In this document: in pieces, positions 1-6,742 of the stretch
How the letters are laid out: every line of letters begins with the position of its first letter
Position numbering within the stretch: position 1 is the stretch's first letter
Source: Betaproteobacteria bacterium
Lineage (GTDB): Bacteria; Pseudomonadota; Gammaproteobacteria; Burkholderiales; Rhodocyclaceae
Assembly (NCBI GenBank): GCA_028065725.1
Contig: JAPTVL010000406.1
Span: 1-23,219, forward strand
DNA: 23,219 nucleotides
Direction: 5' to 3'
Position numbers and translations under genes: made by a program
The notes under the pieces: model-generated
The model's input: only the letters and a program-made list of their open reading frames with translations
The model's database searches: none
What the model was told of the DNA's origin: nothing

Positions 1-29
1 GGCACCCCTCCCCTAGCGGAGGCGATGCC

Positions 30-46
30 CCCCGCTGGGGTTGAAA
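30..46. repeat. G/C hairpin motif, copy 1
   Basis: The sequence CCCCGCTGGGGTTGAAA is a 4-bp CCCC/GGGG stem with a 3-nt loop and a TTGAAA flank. It lies just downstream of the small membrane protein gene. A near copy occurs at 913-930 upstream of ssb, and a related stem lies at 354-382. Confidence 0.5.
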
Positions 47-48
47 CT

Positions 49-321
49 TCAGGCAATGACTTCGAAGGAAGCCTTTGCCGTGTTGCCGGAATCGTTGCCG
101 ATTCCGTTCCGACGCAGATACGCCGGTACGTCGTACTGCCGCCAATCCGTTACCGGTTCCTCGGCGGGTACTTCATCTACCTCAGCCACCACCCCTTCGA
201 CCTTGGCTTGGAGTGGAACACGCAGGAATGAGCCACGAATGGCTTCCAGCGCAAACTGAAGAAACGAAAGGATCAGATGCAGTCCTGCCAGCATGGCCAG
301 GACGAGAATGACGCGCTCCAT
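49..321 (-). CDS. Small membrane protein with a FtsZ-tail-like motif
   Basis: This is a 90-aa protein of unknown function. The start at 321 was chosen because a clear GGAGG lies about 8 nt upstream. A longer in-frame start at 513 lies inside ssb and is not needed. Residues 3-25 are strongly hydrophobic and look like one membrane segment or signal anchor. The rest is a soluble, acidic then basic tail. Residues 64-72 read DVPAYLRRN, close to the conserved C-terminal peptide of FtsZ (D-I-P-A-F-L-R-K/R-Q). It lies 79 bp downstream of ssb on the same strand and is probably co-transcribed. The gene being real is well supported; any role in cell division is inference. Confidence 0.75.
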   Translation of the reverse strand: MERVILVLAMLAGLHLILSFLQFALEAIRGSFLRVPLQAKVEGVVAEVDEVPAEEPVTDWRQYDVPAYLRRNGIGNDSGNTAKASFEVIA

Positions 322-353
322 GAACAAACCTCCAAAAGTGATGGAGGCCTGCC

Positions 354-382
354 CCCCAGGGGAGGAAGACCTCCCGGTGGGG
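354..382. repeat. Extended G/C hairpin between ssb and the downstream gene
   Basis: The stem pairs CCCCA (354-358) with TGGGG (378-382) and GGGAGG (360-365) with CCTCCC (370-375), around an AAGA loop. It is followed by GAAAC, which resembles the flank of the other two hairpins. It may be an mRNA-processing or stability element, or a partial terminator, in the ssb transcript. There is no T-tract on either side. Confidence 0.5.
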
Positions 383-400
383 AAACAAGAAACGTGCGAC

Positions 401-853
401 TCAGAACGGCTCGATGTCGGGTACATCCTCGAATGCCGGTCCCGAAGCGGCTGCAGGCTTGCCTTTACCGTTGCCGGTACGCTTGCCTTTGCCTGCCTCG
501 GGCGCATCGTCATCCACTGGACGTGTGCCGAGCATCTTCATCTCGCTGGCGAGAATTTCGACGACATAGCGATCCTGACCCTCTTTGTCCTGCCATTTGC
601 GGGTCTGGATGCGACCTTCGACGTAGACGGGCGAGCCCTTCTTCAGGTACTCGCCGACGACCTCCGCTGTGCGACCAAAAAAGACGACACGGTGCCATTC
701 GGTGATTTCCTTCTTTTCACCGGACGACTTGTCCTTGTACGTCTCCGTCGTTGCGATCCGAATCGTTGCGATCGCTTCGCGGTTCTGCGTGTAACGAACC
801 TCAGGGTCGGCGCCCAAGTTGCCGATGAGGGTGACTCTGTTGAGTGATGCCAT
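401..853 (-). CDS. ssb: Single-stranded DNA-binding protein
   Basis: SSB coats single-stranded DNA during replication, repair or conjugative transfer. The 150-aa product begins [14 protein letters not shown] and has the SSB OB-fold blocks in order: ADPEVRYT, the ATxxTETY-like strand, [10 protein letters not shown] and the [17 protein letters not shown] loop. A Gly/Lys/Ala-rich linker follows, ending in the acidic tip DVPDIEPF that recruits partner proteins. The start at 853 is fixed by AGGAGG 6 nt upstream; an in-frame ATG at 898 lacks this. It is slightly shorter than chromosomal SSBs (about 170-180 aa), as usual for copies on conjugative elements. Its neighbours suggest an element-borne rather than housekeeping copy. 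Confidence 0.95.
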   Translation of the reverse strand: MASLNRVTLIGNLGADPEVRYTQNREAIATIRIATTETYKDKSSGEKKEITEWHRVVFFGRTAEVVGEYLKKGSPVYVEGRIQTRKWQDKEGQDRYVVEILASEMKMLGTRPVDDDAPEAGKGKRTGNGKGKPAAASGPAFEDVPDIEPF

Positions 854-912
854 GACTACCTCCTGACAAAAGTTGGAATTGGCAGGAACGGCCGTCATTC
901 CTGACGGGGTAT

Positions 913-930
913 CCCCGCCGGGGTTTGAAA
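913..930. repeat. G/C hairpin motif, copy 2
   Basis: CCCCGCCGGGGTTTGAAA nearly repeats the copy at 30-46. It also overlaps an alternative stem, CGGGG (905-909) with CCCCG (913-917). It lies upstream of ssb, so the motif flanks both sides of the ssb operon. Confidence 0.5.
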
Positions 931-984
931 TGCTGTTTGTTTGGGAAGGCCAGCTACCTTCACCGTGTCCCCCATAAGGAGGAC

Positions 985-1071
985 ATGAGATGGTCGCATT
1001 CTGACCATCGGGATCATTTTCAGGCTGTCGAAATAAGCCCTTTTTGGACGCATTTCAGACGCCGTAGATGA
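985..1071 (+). CDS. Possible 28-aa leader peptide or small protein
   Basis: An ATG at 985 follows an AAGGAGGAC ribosome-binding site, the best of any short ORF in this gap. It opens a 28-codon frame ending at TGA 1069-1071. The product is basic at its C-terminus (RRRR) with two Trp and several His, and matches nothing I know. A perfect 7-bp inverted repeat, GATGGTC (989-995) and GACCATC (1003-1009), overlaps its first codons. It precedes the AcaB-like gene by 46 bp, so it could be a regulatory leader or a chance ORF. Confidence 0.3.
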   Translation: MRWSHSDHRDHFQAVEISPFWTHFRRRR

Positions 1072-1117
1072 TTCGTCCTGACTACTCTCCCGAGGCTATT
1101 TCAACCGGGAGACAGTC

Positions 1118-1747
1118 ATGGCCACACGTCAGTACAAGCTTTCAACCAACATACCCACCGTCAGGCTGAGCAATAGCCGACCGTTCATTACCCAGAAGGC
1201 CCTGCTGAATTCCTTGCATGCCCAGCAGATATTCGAGCGTGGCTACGACATGTGTGCCAACGGCTTGTTCTCGCTGACCGTCGTGTTGCGCTTCATCGGT
1301 ACCGAAGAACAGGCCCAGGCAGTGGAAGCAATGGTCGATGATCTGCTCAACAAGACGCTGGAGGAGATTCGCCAGGAGATCAAGCGCATGCAGGATATGA
1401 GCGAAGTCAATGGCTGCGAGACGATGATCGGCTATACCAATGCCCGAACTGTCGAGATTCAGATCACCTCGCCGCGCTCGATCCGGTTTCTTGCCATCAT
1501 CCGCGAGTTCGATCAGTTGATCGCCGCGATGGATACCTTGTGGCTTGCCTGCCTCATCGACGACACGCACTACGCCATCGAGGCCTATCAATGGAAACGC
1601 AGGATTCTTCGAGTAGCCGGGCAAATTCGCACCCTGGCCACGCGCGCGATTCTGGCGGCACGCAAGAAGGAAAATGTAGAAATTGCGGCGGAGGAAAAAG
1701 AGTCGACAGTGCTGAAGGAATTTACGACACCAGTTATAGATTCGTAA
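1118..1747 (+). CDS. AcaB/DUF1845-like conjugative element protein
   Basis: This 209-aa soluble protein has no signal peptide. It starts at ATG 1118 behind GGGAGAC. Two features recall the DUF1845 (AcaB) family of IncC-type plasmids and ICEs. One is the mid-protein block YTNARTVEIQITSPRSIRF. The other is a helix reading FDQLIAAMDTLWLACLID, followed by a Trp/Arg-rich helix (QWKRRILRVAGQIR). Family members are proposed DNA-binding regulators of transfer genes. Residues 75-105 form a charged helix that may be coiled coil. The gene diverges from ssb across a 219-bp hairpin-rich gap. I recognise it only from pattern memory, so a different ICE family remains possible. Confidence 0.55.
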   Translation: MATRQYKLSTNIPTVRLSNSRPFITQKALLNSLHAQQIFERGYDMCANGLFSLTVVLRFIGTEEQAQAVEAMVDDLLNKTLEEIRQEIKRMQDMSEVNGCETMIGYTNARTVEIQITSPRSIRFLAIIREFDQLIAAMDTLWLACLIDDTHYAIEAYQWKRRILRVAGQIRTLATRAILAARKKENVEIAAEEKESTVLKEFTTPVIDS

Positions 1748-1793
1748 TATGGATTCCAGCCAGGGCTTGATTATTCCAATGGTTACAAAGATA

Positions 1794-2279
1794 TCAAAAA
1801 CGCCCTGATTTCTTCGCCACATCGCCCCGTTTGCCGCCTTTGTGGACACTCCGCAGGTGGCCGGCATTCTTCTCTGACGTCTTTCTGGAATTTAGCGTCA
1901 GCTCATTGAGGATTCCACAGTGCTCGGCGTCACGCGCTTCCTGGCAAAGATCGCGCAGGTCTCGAAGCTGGCGCTCCAGTTGTCGCAGTTCACGAATACG
2001 ACTGGTAACGTGGCCGACGTGCTGATCGAGCAGTTCATTGACCGCACCGCAGTTCTCCGACGGTACGTCCTTGAAGCGCAGCAGGACTCGAATTTCGTCA
2101 AGCGTCATGTCCAGACTGCGGCAATTGCGAATGAAGGAAAGCCGCTCGGCGTGGGCGTTACCATAAACACGGAAGTTACCTTCTGTGCGAGCGGTTTCCG
2201 GTAGTAATCCCTCATGCTCGTAAAAGCGAATAGTCTCGACTTGTGCCCCGGTCAAACGGGCAAGCTCTCCAATTTTCAT
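1794..2279 (-). CDS. pbrR: MerR-family lead/cadmium-responsive regulator (PbrR/CadR type)
   Basis: This MerR activator-repressor binds the over-long spacer of target promoters and unwinds it when Pb, Cd or Zn binds. Residues 1-70 of the 161-aa product form the winged helix (MKIGELARLTG, ETIRFYEHEGLL, NFRVYG). The dimerisation helix follows. Metal-binding Cys are at 77 (SENCGAVNELL), 112 and 121 (AEHCGILNEL). The 35- and 9-residue gaps between them resemble PbrR (Cys 78/113/122) more than CadR (77/112/119). The Lys-rich C-terminal tail from about 130 is unusual. The start at 2279 has AAGGTG upstream; the longer ATG at 2312 is less likely. It diverges from a promoter with the right operator, and a second such promoter precedes the P-type ATPase about 8 kb away. 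Confidence 0.85.
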   Translation of the reverse strand: MKIGELARLTGAQVETIRFYEHEGLLPETARTEGNFRVYGNAHAERLSFIRNCRSLDMTLDEIRVLLRFKDVPSENCGAVNELLDQHVGHVTSRIRELRQLERQLRDLRDLCQEARDAEHCGILNELTLNSRKTSEKNAGHLRSVHKGGKRGDVAKKSGRF

Positions 2280-2328
2280 ACTTGCACCTTGAGTGTCAGC
2301 GGTCTGCTTCATGATATTTTATAGGCGC

Positions 2329-2359
2329 TTGACATTGTAGTGGCTGTAGGGTGTCTAAT
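2329..2359 (+). promoter_or_regulatory. PbrR/CadR-type promoter-operator for the ABC exporter operon
   Basis: The -35 box TTGACA (2329-2334) and -10 box TCTAAT (2354-2359) are separated by 19 bp. That spacing is typical of MerR-regulated promoters. The spacer carries a loose dyad (TTGTAG / CTGTAG, then GGGTG) of PbrR/CadR type. It matches the promoter at 10196-10226 at 21 of 31 positions. It points away from the MerR gene and toward the exporter. Confidence 0.7.
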
Positions 2360-2380
2360 TATCCTGACAAGGAGAAGATC

Positions 2381-2512
2381 ATGACCCCTCAGGCCCACAC
2401 CAACTGGTTGATGGAGATGCCGCTTGCGACTGCGGCAACTCTTGTCACGCATCACCGATCGCCATCGAAACGGCAGCGCCGGTCGCGTAGCGGATCGAGA
2501 ACAACGGGATAA
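2381..2512 (+). pseudogene. Short ORF after the MerR promoter, probable gene relic
   Basis: An ATG at 2381 with a good AAGGAG site sits where the first structural gene of a PbrR-controlled operon should begin. The frame gives only 43 residues, turns Ser/Arg-rich, and stops 2 nt before the HlyD start. The +2 frame across the same DNA (about 2410-2488) reads a Cys/His cluster, DAACDCGNSCHASP, and then a stop. That resembles the metal-binding head of some cation transporters. A frameshifted remnant of a metal transporter gene is one reading; a translated leader is another. No homologue is recognised. Confidence 0.35.
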
Positions 2513-2514
2513 AG

Positions 2515-3636
2515 ATGAACATACGCCAGTACATCCCGACGCAGCGTTACCTTCTGCTCGCAATTGCCCTGGCGGCCTTGGGCACTGGATATGGCGTGTA
2601 CGAATACGCCACCAGCCACGCTGCGCTCCCCGAAGGGCTGATTCAGGCCAACGGGCGCATCGAGGGCGATGCCATCACGGTCGCGGGCAAGATCGCGGGC
2701 AAGATCGCCGGCATCGAGGTGCGCGAGGGGGATACCGTCAAGGCGGAGCAAGTACTGGTGCGGCTGGACGATGCGCAGTTGCGGGCACGGGTAAACCAGG
2801 CAGCCGCAGCTAAGGAGACGCTTGATTCTCAAGTCGTCAGCGCCAGACTGGGTATCGATTTATTGAGGAAAGATGTTCCGCTCTCAGTAGACGCAGCAAG
2901 GGCGGGGGCCAGCCGGGCACAGGCGGCGGTCGCCAAAGCCGAGGCGACCGAGTCGCAGGCGCGTCGGGACGCTGACCGTCAGCGCGACCTGGTCGCCAAG
3001 GGCTTCGTGAGTGGCCAGCAGAGCGAGCGGACGCAACTCGCTTTGAACGCGGCCGAAAGCGAGTTGGCGTCGGCCCGCGAAGCACTGGTGCAAAGCCGCA
3101 AACAACTTGCGCAGGCCGAACTGGGGGGAGACCTCATACTGGCCAAGGAGGAGGAATTCCGGGCGCGCCAAGCGCAACTGCGCCAAGCGCAGGCAACGCT
3201 GGTCGAAGCTGAAAGCGTGCTCGCCGACCTCACCATCCGGGCGCCTGCTGCAGGCGTGGTAGTGACGCGCGTACGGGAGCCCGGCGAAGTGGTTTCGGCC
3301 GGAGCGCCGCTGCTGGAACTGGTGGACCTGGACCAGCTTTACCTCAAGGTGTACGTGGCGGAGGCGCAAATCGGGAAGTTGCGCTTGGGGTTGCCGGCGC
3401 AGATATACACCGACGCGTTTCCCGACCAGCCGTTCGAAGCCACCGTTCGCACCATTTCCTCGCGCGCTGAATTCACGCCCAAAGAGGTACAGACCCCTGA
3501 CGAACGCGTGAAGCTGGTATACGCGGTCAAGCTCTACCTCAAGTCCAATCCCGACCACCGGCTGACGCCCGGGCTTCCGGCGGACGCAGTTATCCGTTGG
3601 AAGGAGGGGGCGCCATGGGCGAGGCCGCGCTGGTAG
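2515..3636 (+). CDS. HlyD-family membrane fusion protein (YbhG-like)
   Basis: This periplasmic adaptor links an inner-membrane ABC exporter to the outer membrane. In the 373-aa product, residues 11-30 form an N-terminal membrane anchor. Residues 45-90 are the first half of the biotinyl-lipoyl domain (ANGRIEGDAITVAGKIAG, EGDTVKAEQVLVRLDD). Residues 90-235 are a long Ala/Gln/Arg-rich alpha-hairpin predicted to be coiled coil. The second lipoyl half follows at about 236-270 (IRAPAAGVVVTRVREPGEVV), then a beta-barrel (YLKVYVAEAQIGKL). Its stop overlaps the ATPase gene by 22 nt, so the two are translationally coupled. The ribosome-binding site at 2515 is weak (GGGATAAAG), which fits coupling to the upstream short ORF. 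Its substrate is unknown. Confidence 0.88.
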   Translation: MNIRQYIPTQRYLLLAIALAALGTGYGVYEYATSHAALPEGLIQANGRIEGDAITVAGKIAGKIAGIEVREGDTVKAEQVLVRLDDAQLRARVNQAAAAKETLDSQVVSARLGIDLLRKDVPLSVDAARAGASRAQAAVAKAEATESQARRDADRQRDLVAKGFVSGQQSERTQLALNAAESELASAREALVQSRKQLAQAELGGDLILAKEEEFRARQAQLRQAQATLVEAESVLADLTIRAPAAGVVVTRVREPGEVVSAGAPLLELVDLDQLYLKVYVAEAQIGKLRLGLPAQIYTDAFPDQPFEATVRTISSRAEFTPKEVQTPDERVKLVYAVKLYLKSNPDHRLTPGLPADAVIRWKEGAPWARPRW

Positions 3637-5591
3637 CGCGCGAACCGGCGGGTCCTGTGGTGCGGGTAAGCGGTTTTTCCAAGCGCTACCGGAGACGGGT
3701 GGCCGCGGAGGGCATCGATCTGGAGTTGCGCCATGGGGAGGTTTTCGGTTTGGTCGGTCCCGACGGCGCCGGCAAAAGCTCGCTCATGAAGGCGGTCGCC
3801 GGTGTGCTTGCCTTCGATACCGGCCAGATAGATGTTTTCGGTGTCTCACTGGATTCGGAAGCCGCCTGCGAGAGGGTCAAGGGGCGGATCGGTTTCATGC
3901 CCCAGGGCCTCGGGCTGAATCTCTATCCTGAGCTGTCCGTCGAGGAAAACATCGACTTCTTTGCCCGCCTGCGGCTGGTGTCCGAGGTGGAACTCGCCGC
4001 GCGCAAGCGCAGGCTGCTTGGCATGACCCGTCTCGACAGATTTCGCGAGCGCCCGATGAAGCAGCTATCGGGCGGCATGAAGCAGAAGCTCGGGCTCGTC
4101 TGCACGCTCATCCACGAGCCCGCGCTCCTTATCCTGGACGAACCTACGACCGGCGTCGACCCGGTGTCGCGGCGCGATTTCTGGGCGATCCTAAGTGAAC
4201 TGGTGGCGGAGAAAGGCATCACGGCATTTGTCTCCACAGCCTACATGGACGAGGTGAATCGCTTTCACCGCATGGCTCTGCTGCACGCCGGCAAGGTTCT
4301 GGCGGCCGGCGCACCTGATGACATACGCGCCTTGGCTCCGGGTACGCAGGTGCTCGTGCAGGCCGCACCGCCGCTCGCGGCGCTTGCGCGGCTGCGCGCG
4401 ACTTTCCCCCAGATCGAGACGATCGGGCCACGCTTTTGCGTCTACGTTGACGATGTCGCGCCCGAGGAGGCCGCGCGCCAGGTGCGGAAGGCGCTGGAGG
4501 GACACACGCTGGGCACGCTCGATGCCATCGAGCCCGAACTGGAAGACGCGTTCATCGCCTTGCTGCGCAGGCGGGGACTCGCGCCCCCCGAGCGCGAACC
4601 GGCGGCCGCGGCGCCCGCGCCGGTAGCGCCGCGCGGCGCGGTCGCCATCGAGGCGCTTGAACTTACCAAGGACTTCGGCGCCTTCCGCGCGGTAGAGCGC
4701 GTGAGCTTCCGCGTGGCGCCGGGAGAGATCTTCGGCTTGCTCGGTGCGAACGGCGCGGGCAAGACCACTGTGATCAAGATGCTCACCGGCATTCTCCAGC
4801 CGAGCGGCGGCACGGGACATGTCGCGGGTGCGGATATGCGCACCGGCGGCGCGGAAATCAAGGAGTGCATCGGCTACGTATCGCAGGCGTTCTCGCTCTA
4901 CCTTGATTTGAGTGTGATCGAAAACATCCGGCTCTATGCCGGCATCTACGGACTGACCGCCGCCGAGACCCGGCGCCGCGCGCAGTGGGTGGTCGAGATG
5001 GCGGGGCTGGTCGGGCGCGAAGCCGACCGCCCGGCGAGCCTGCCGATGGGATTGCGTCAGCGGCTCGCCCTCGGCTGCGCATTGGTGCACAGGCCACAAG
5101 TGCTGTTCCTCGACGAACCGACTTCAGGCGTCGACCCGGTGGGGCGGCGCCAGTTCTGGGACATTCTCTTCCGGCTGGCGCGCGAGGACGGCGTCGCGAT
5201 CCTGGTCACGACCCATCACATGAGCGAGGCCGAGCACTGCGACCGCCTTGCCCTGATGTTCGCCGGGCGCATCGTCGCCGATGCCGCGCCCGAGGTGCTC
5301 AAGACCGCACTGGAGGCCGATGCTGGACGGCTGCTCGAACTCGATGTCGCCGACGCCGCTCGCACGCTCGCACTGGTGCGCGAGGCCGGCTTCGCCGAAG
5401 CCTACGTGTACGGCGCGCATGTGCGCCTGTTCTCGCGCGCCCCGGAGGCCGACGGCGCACGCATCCGGGCGCTCCTCGCCGGCGCCGGCGTCGTTCTGCG
5501 TGCCGTCATGCCGCAGCCGCTTTCGATGGAGGATGTGTTCGTGTACCGCGTGACGGCCCTTGAACGCGCGGCCTCGGGCGCCCCGGCATGA
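3615..5591 (+). CDS. Double ABC ATPase of an ABC-2 exporter (YbhF-like)
   Basis: The 658-aa product carries two nucleotide-binding domains. Domain 1 has Walker A GPDGAGKS (48-55), signature LSGGM (151-155), Walker B LLILDEP (171-177) and STAY (207-210), where the switch His is replaced by Ala209. Domain 2 has Walker A GANGAGKT (377-384), a degenerate signature LPMGL (476-480), Walker B LFLDEP (497-502) and a normal H-loop His534. One ATP site (A/B/H of domain 2 with the signature of domain 1) is therefore canonical and the other degenerate. As I recall E. coli YbhF, it shares this asymmetry. The start at 3615 was preferred over 3597 because GGAGG lies just upstream. The stop overlaps the next ATG (ATGA). 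Confidence 0.92.
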   Translation: MGEAALVAREPAGPVVRVSGFSKRYRRRVAAEGIDLELRHGEVFGLVGPDGAGKSSLMKAVAGVLAFDTGQIDVFGVSLDSEAACERVKGRIGFMPQGLGLNLYPELSVEENIDFFARLRLVSEVELAARKRRLLGMTRLDRFRERPMKQLSGGMKQKLGLVCTLIHEPALLILDEPTTGVDPVSRRDFWAILSELVAEKGITAFVSTAYMDEVNRFHRMALLHAGKVLAAGAPDDIRALAPGTQVLVQAAPPLAALARLRATFPQIETIGPRFCVYVDDVAPEEAARQVRKALEGHTLGTLDAIEPELEDAFIALLRRRGLAPPEREPAAAAPAPVAPRGAVAIEALELTKDFGAFRAVERVSFRVAPGEIFGLLGANGAGKTTVIKMLTGILQPSGGTGHVAGADMRTGGAEIKECIGYVSQAFSLYLDLSVIENIRLYAGIYGLTAAETRRRAQWVVEMAGLVGREADRPASLPMGLRQRLALGCALVHRPQVLFLDEPTSGVDPVGRRQFWDILFRLAREDGVAILVTTHHMSEAEHCDRLALMFAGRIVADAAPEVLKTALEADAGRLLELDVADAARTLALVREAGFAEAYVYGAHVRLFSRAPEADGARIRALLAGAGVVLRAVMPQPLSMEDVFVYRVTALERAASGAPA

Positions 5592-6742
5592 ACTGGCAGC
5601 GCGTGATCGCGGTCGCCCACAAGGAGTGGCGCGAAATCCTGCGCGACCGCATGTTCTTCGCGCTCGCCTTCGTGGTGCCGGCCGCGCTCATGCTGATTTT
5701 CGGCTACGGCCTGTCCCTCGATGTGGAGAATGTGCCCTTCGCAGTCGTGGATTACGACCGGACGCCGCTGAGCCGCGACTACGCCTACCGCTTCATCGAT
5801 TCGCGCTATTTCGATTTCAAAGGCTACGCGCTGAACGAGCGCGAGCTCGATCCGCTGCTGAAAGACAATAAGATCCGCGCCGCCATCGTCATCCCGCCAC
5901 ACTTCCAGCGCAACCTGCGGGCGGGCCGGGCGGCTCACGTGCAGACGCTCATCGACGGCACCATCCCGTCCCGCACCCAGACCACCAAGGGCTATGTCGC
6001 CGCCATCAACGGCAATTTCAGCATGGAGCTGCTGGCGCAGCACGTTTCGCGGCTGCGCGGGCTGCCTCTGGAACAGGCGCGCTGGCGGGTGCAGCCGGTG
6101 CGACTGGAGGTGCGCTACCTGTACAACCAGAGCGTCAAGAGCATCTGGTCGCTCGCCCCCAAGCTGATCATGCTGGTGATGATCTTCGTCCCGCCCTTGC
6201 TCACCGCGGTTGGCATCGTGCGCGAGAAGGAGAGCGGATCGATCTATAACATCTACGCTTCGACCGTGAGCCGGGGCGAGTTTCTGCTGGGGAAGCTCGC
6301 CCCCTATGTCGCGATCTCCGTCGTCAACGTGCTTGTTCTGTGGTTGCTGGCGACGCAGGTCTTCGGCGCCCCGTTCAAGGGAAGCCCTGTTTTCTTTTTT
6401 TTCGCCTCGGTCCTGTTCGTCATCTGCACCACCGGCATCGGCCTGCTCGTCTCCCTGCTGGTCAGAACCCAACTGGCGGCGACAGTGGTGACCGTAGTCC
6501 TGACCATGGTGCCGGCCATGGAGTACTCCGGCTTCTTCATGCCGGTGGAATCTCTTGGGGGGCAAGGTGAGATCGAGGCGCGCCTGCTGCCCGCCATGTA
6601 TTACACCAATATTGTCGTGGGCAGCTTCCTCAAGGGAATCGGCCTGGAAGTCCTCTGGCCGGAGCTGCTGGTCCTGGCGATATACGCGGTGGCCCTGTTC
6701 ACCATTGGATATCTGCTGTTCAGCAAGAGGCCGAAGACATGA
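5588..6742 (+). CDS. ABC-2 type permease (YbhS-like)
   Basis: This is the first of two membrane subunits of the exporter. The 384-aa product has the ABC-2 layout. One N-terminal membrane helix (about 22-43, MFFALAFVVPAALMLIFGYG) is followed by a large extracytoplasmic domain (to about 190). Five C-terminal helices then follow, with the REKESGSIYNIYAS coupling motif near 215. It starts by the ATGA overlap with the ATPase gene and has no ribosome-binding site of its own, so translation is coupled. Its length fits YbhS/YhhJ-type permeases. The substrate cannot be read from sequence. Confidence 0.9.
   Translation: MNWQRVIAVAHKEWREILRDRMFFALAFVVPAALMLIFGYGLSLDVENVPFAVVDYDRTPLSRDYAYRFIDSRYFDFKGYALNERELDPLLKDNKIRAAIVIPPHFQRNLRAGRAAHVQTLIDGTIPSRTQTTKGYVAAINGNFSMELLAQHVSRLRGLPLEQARWRVQPVRLEVRYLYNQSVKSIWSLAPKLIMLVMIFVPPLLTAVGIVREKESGSIYNIYASTVSRGEFLLGKLAPYVAISVVNVLVLWLLATQVFGAPFKGSPVFFFFASVLFVICTTGIGLLVSLLVRTQLAATVVTVVLTMVPAMEYSGFFMPVESLGGQGEIEARLLPAMYYTNIVVGSFLKGIGLEVLWPELLVLAIYAVALFTIGYLLFSKRPKT

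Larger units (their letters stand above)
1..1747. mobile_element. Partial backbone of an integrative/conjugative element
   Basis: This stretch holds ssb, a small membrane protein gene and an AcaB/DUF1845-like gene. Such genes are typical of ICE or large conjugative plasmid backbones. The intergenic spaces carry a recurring G/C hairpin that I did not see in the metal cargo to the right. The element continues past the left edge. No integrase, att site or transfer gene is in the window, so assignment to an ICE rather than a plasmid is inferred. Confidence 0.5.

Noticed and set aside
1142..1867. 241-aa minus-strand frame opposite the AcaB-like gene
   Set aside because: It lacks a ribosome-binding site and domains. 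The plus-strand gene has a start site and family-like motifs.
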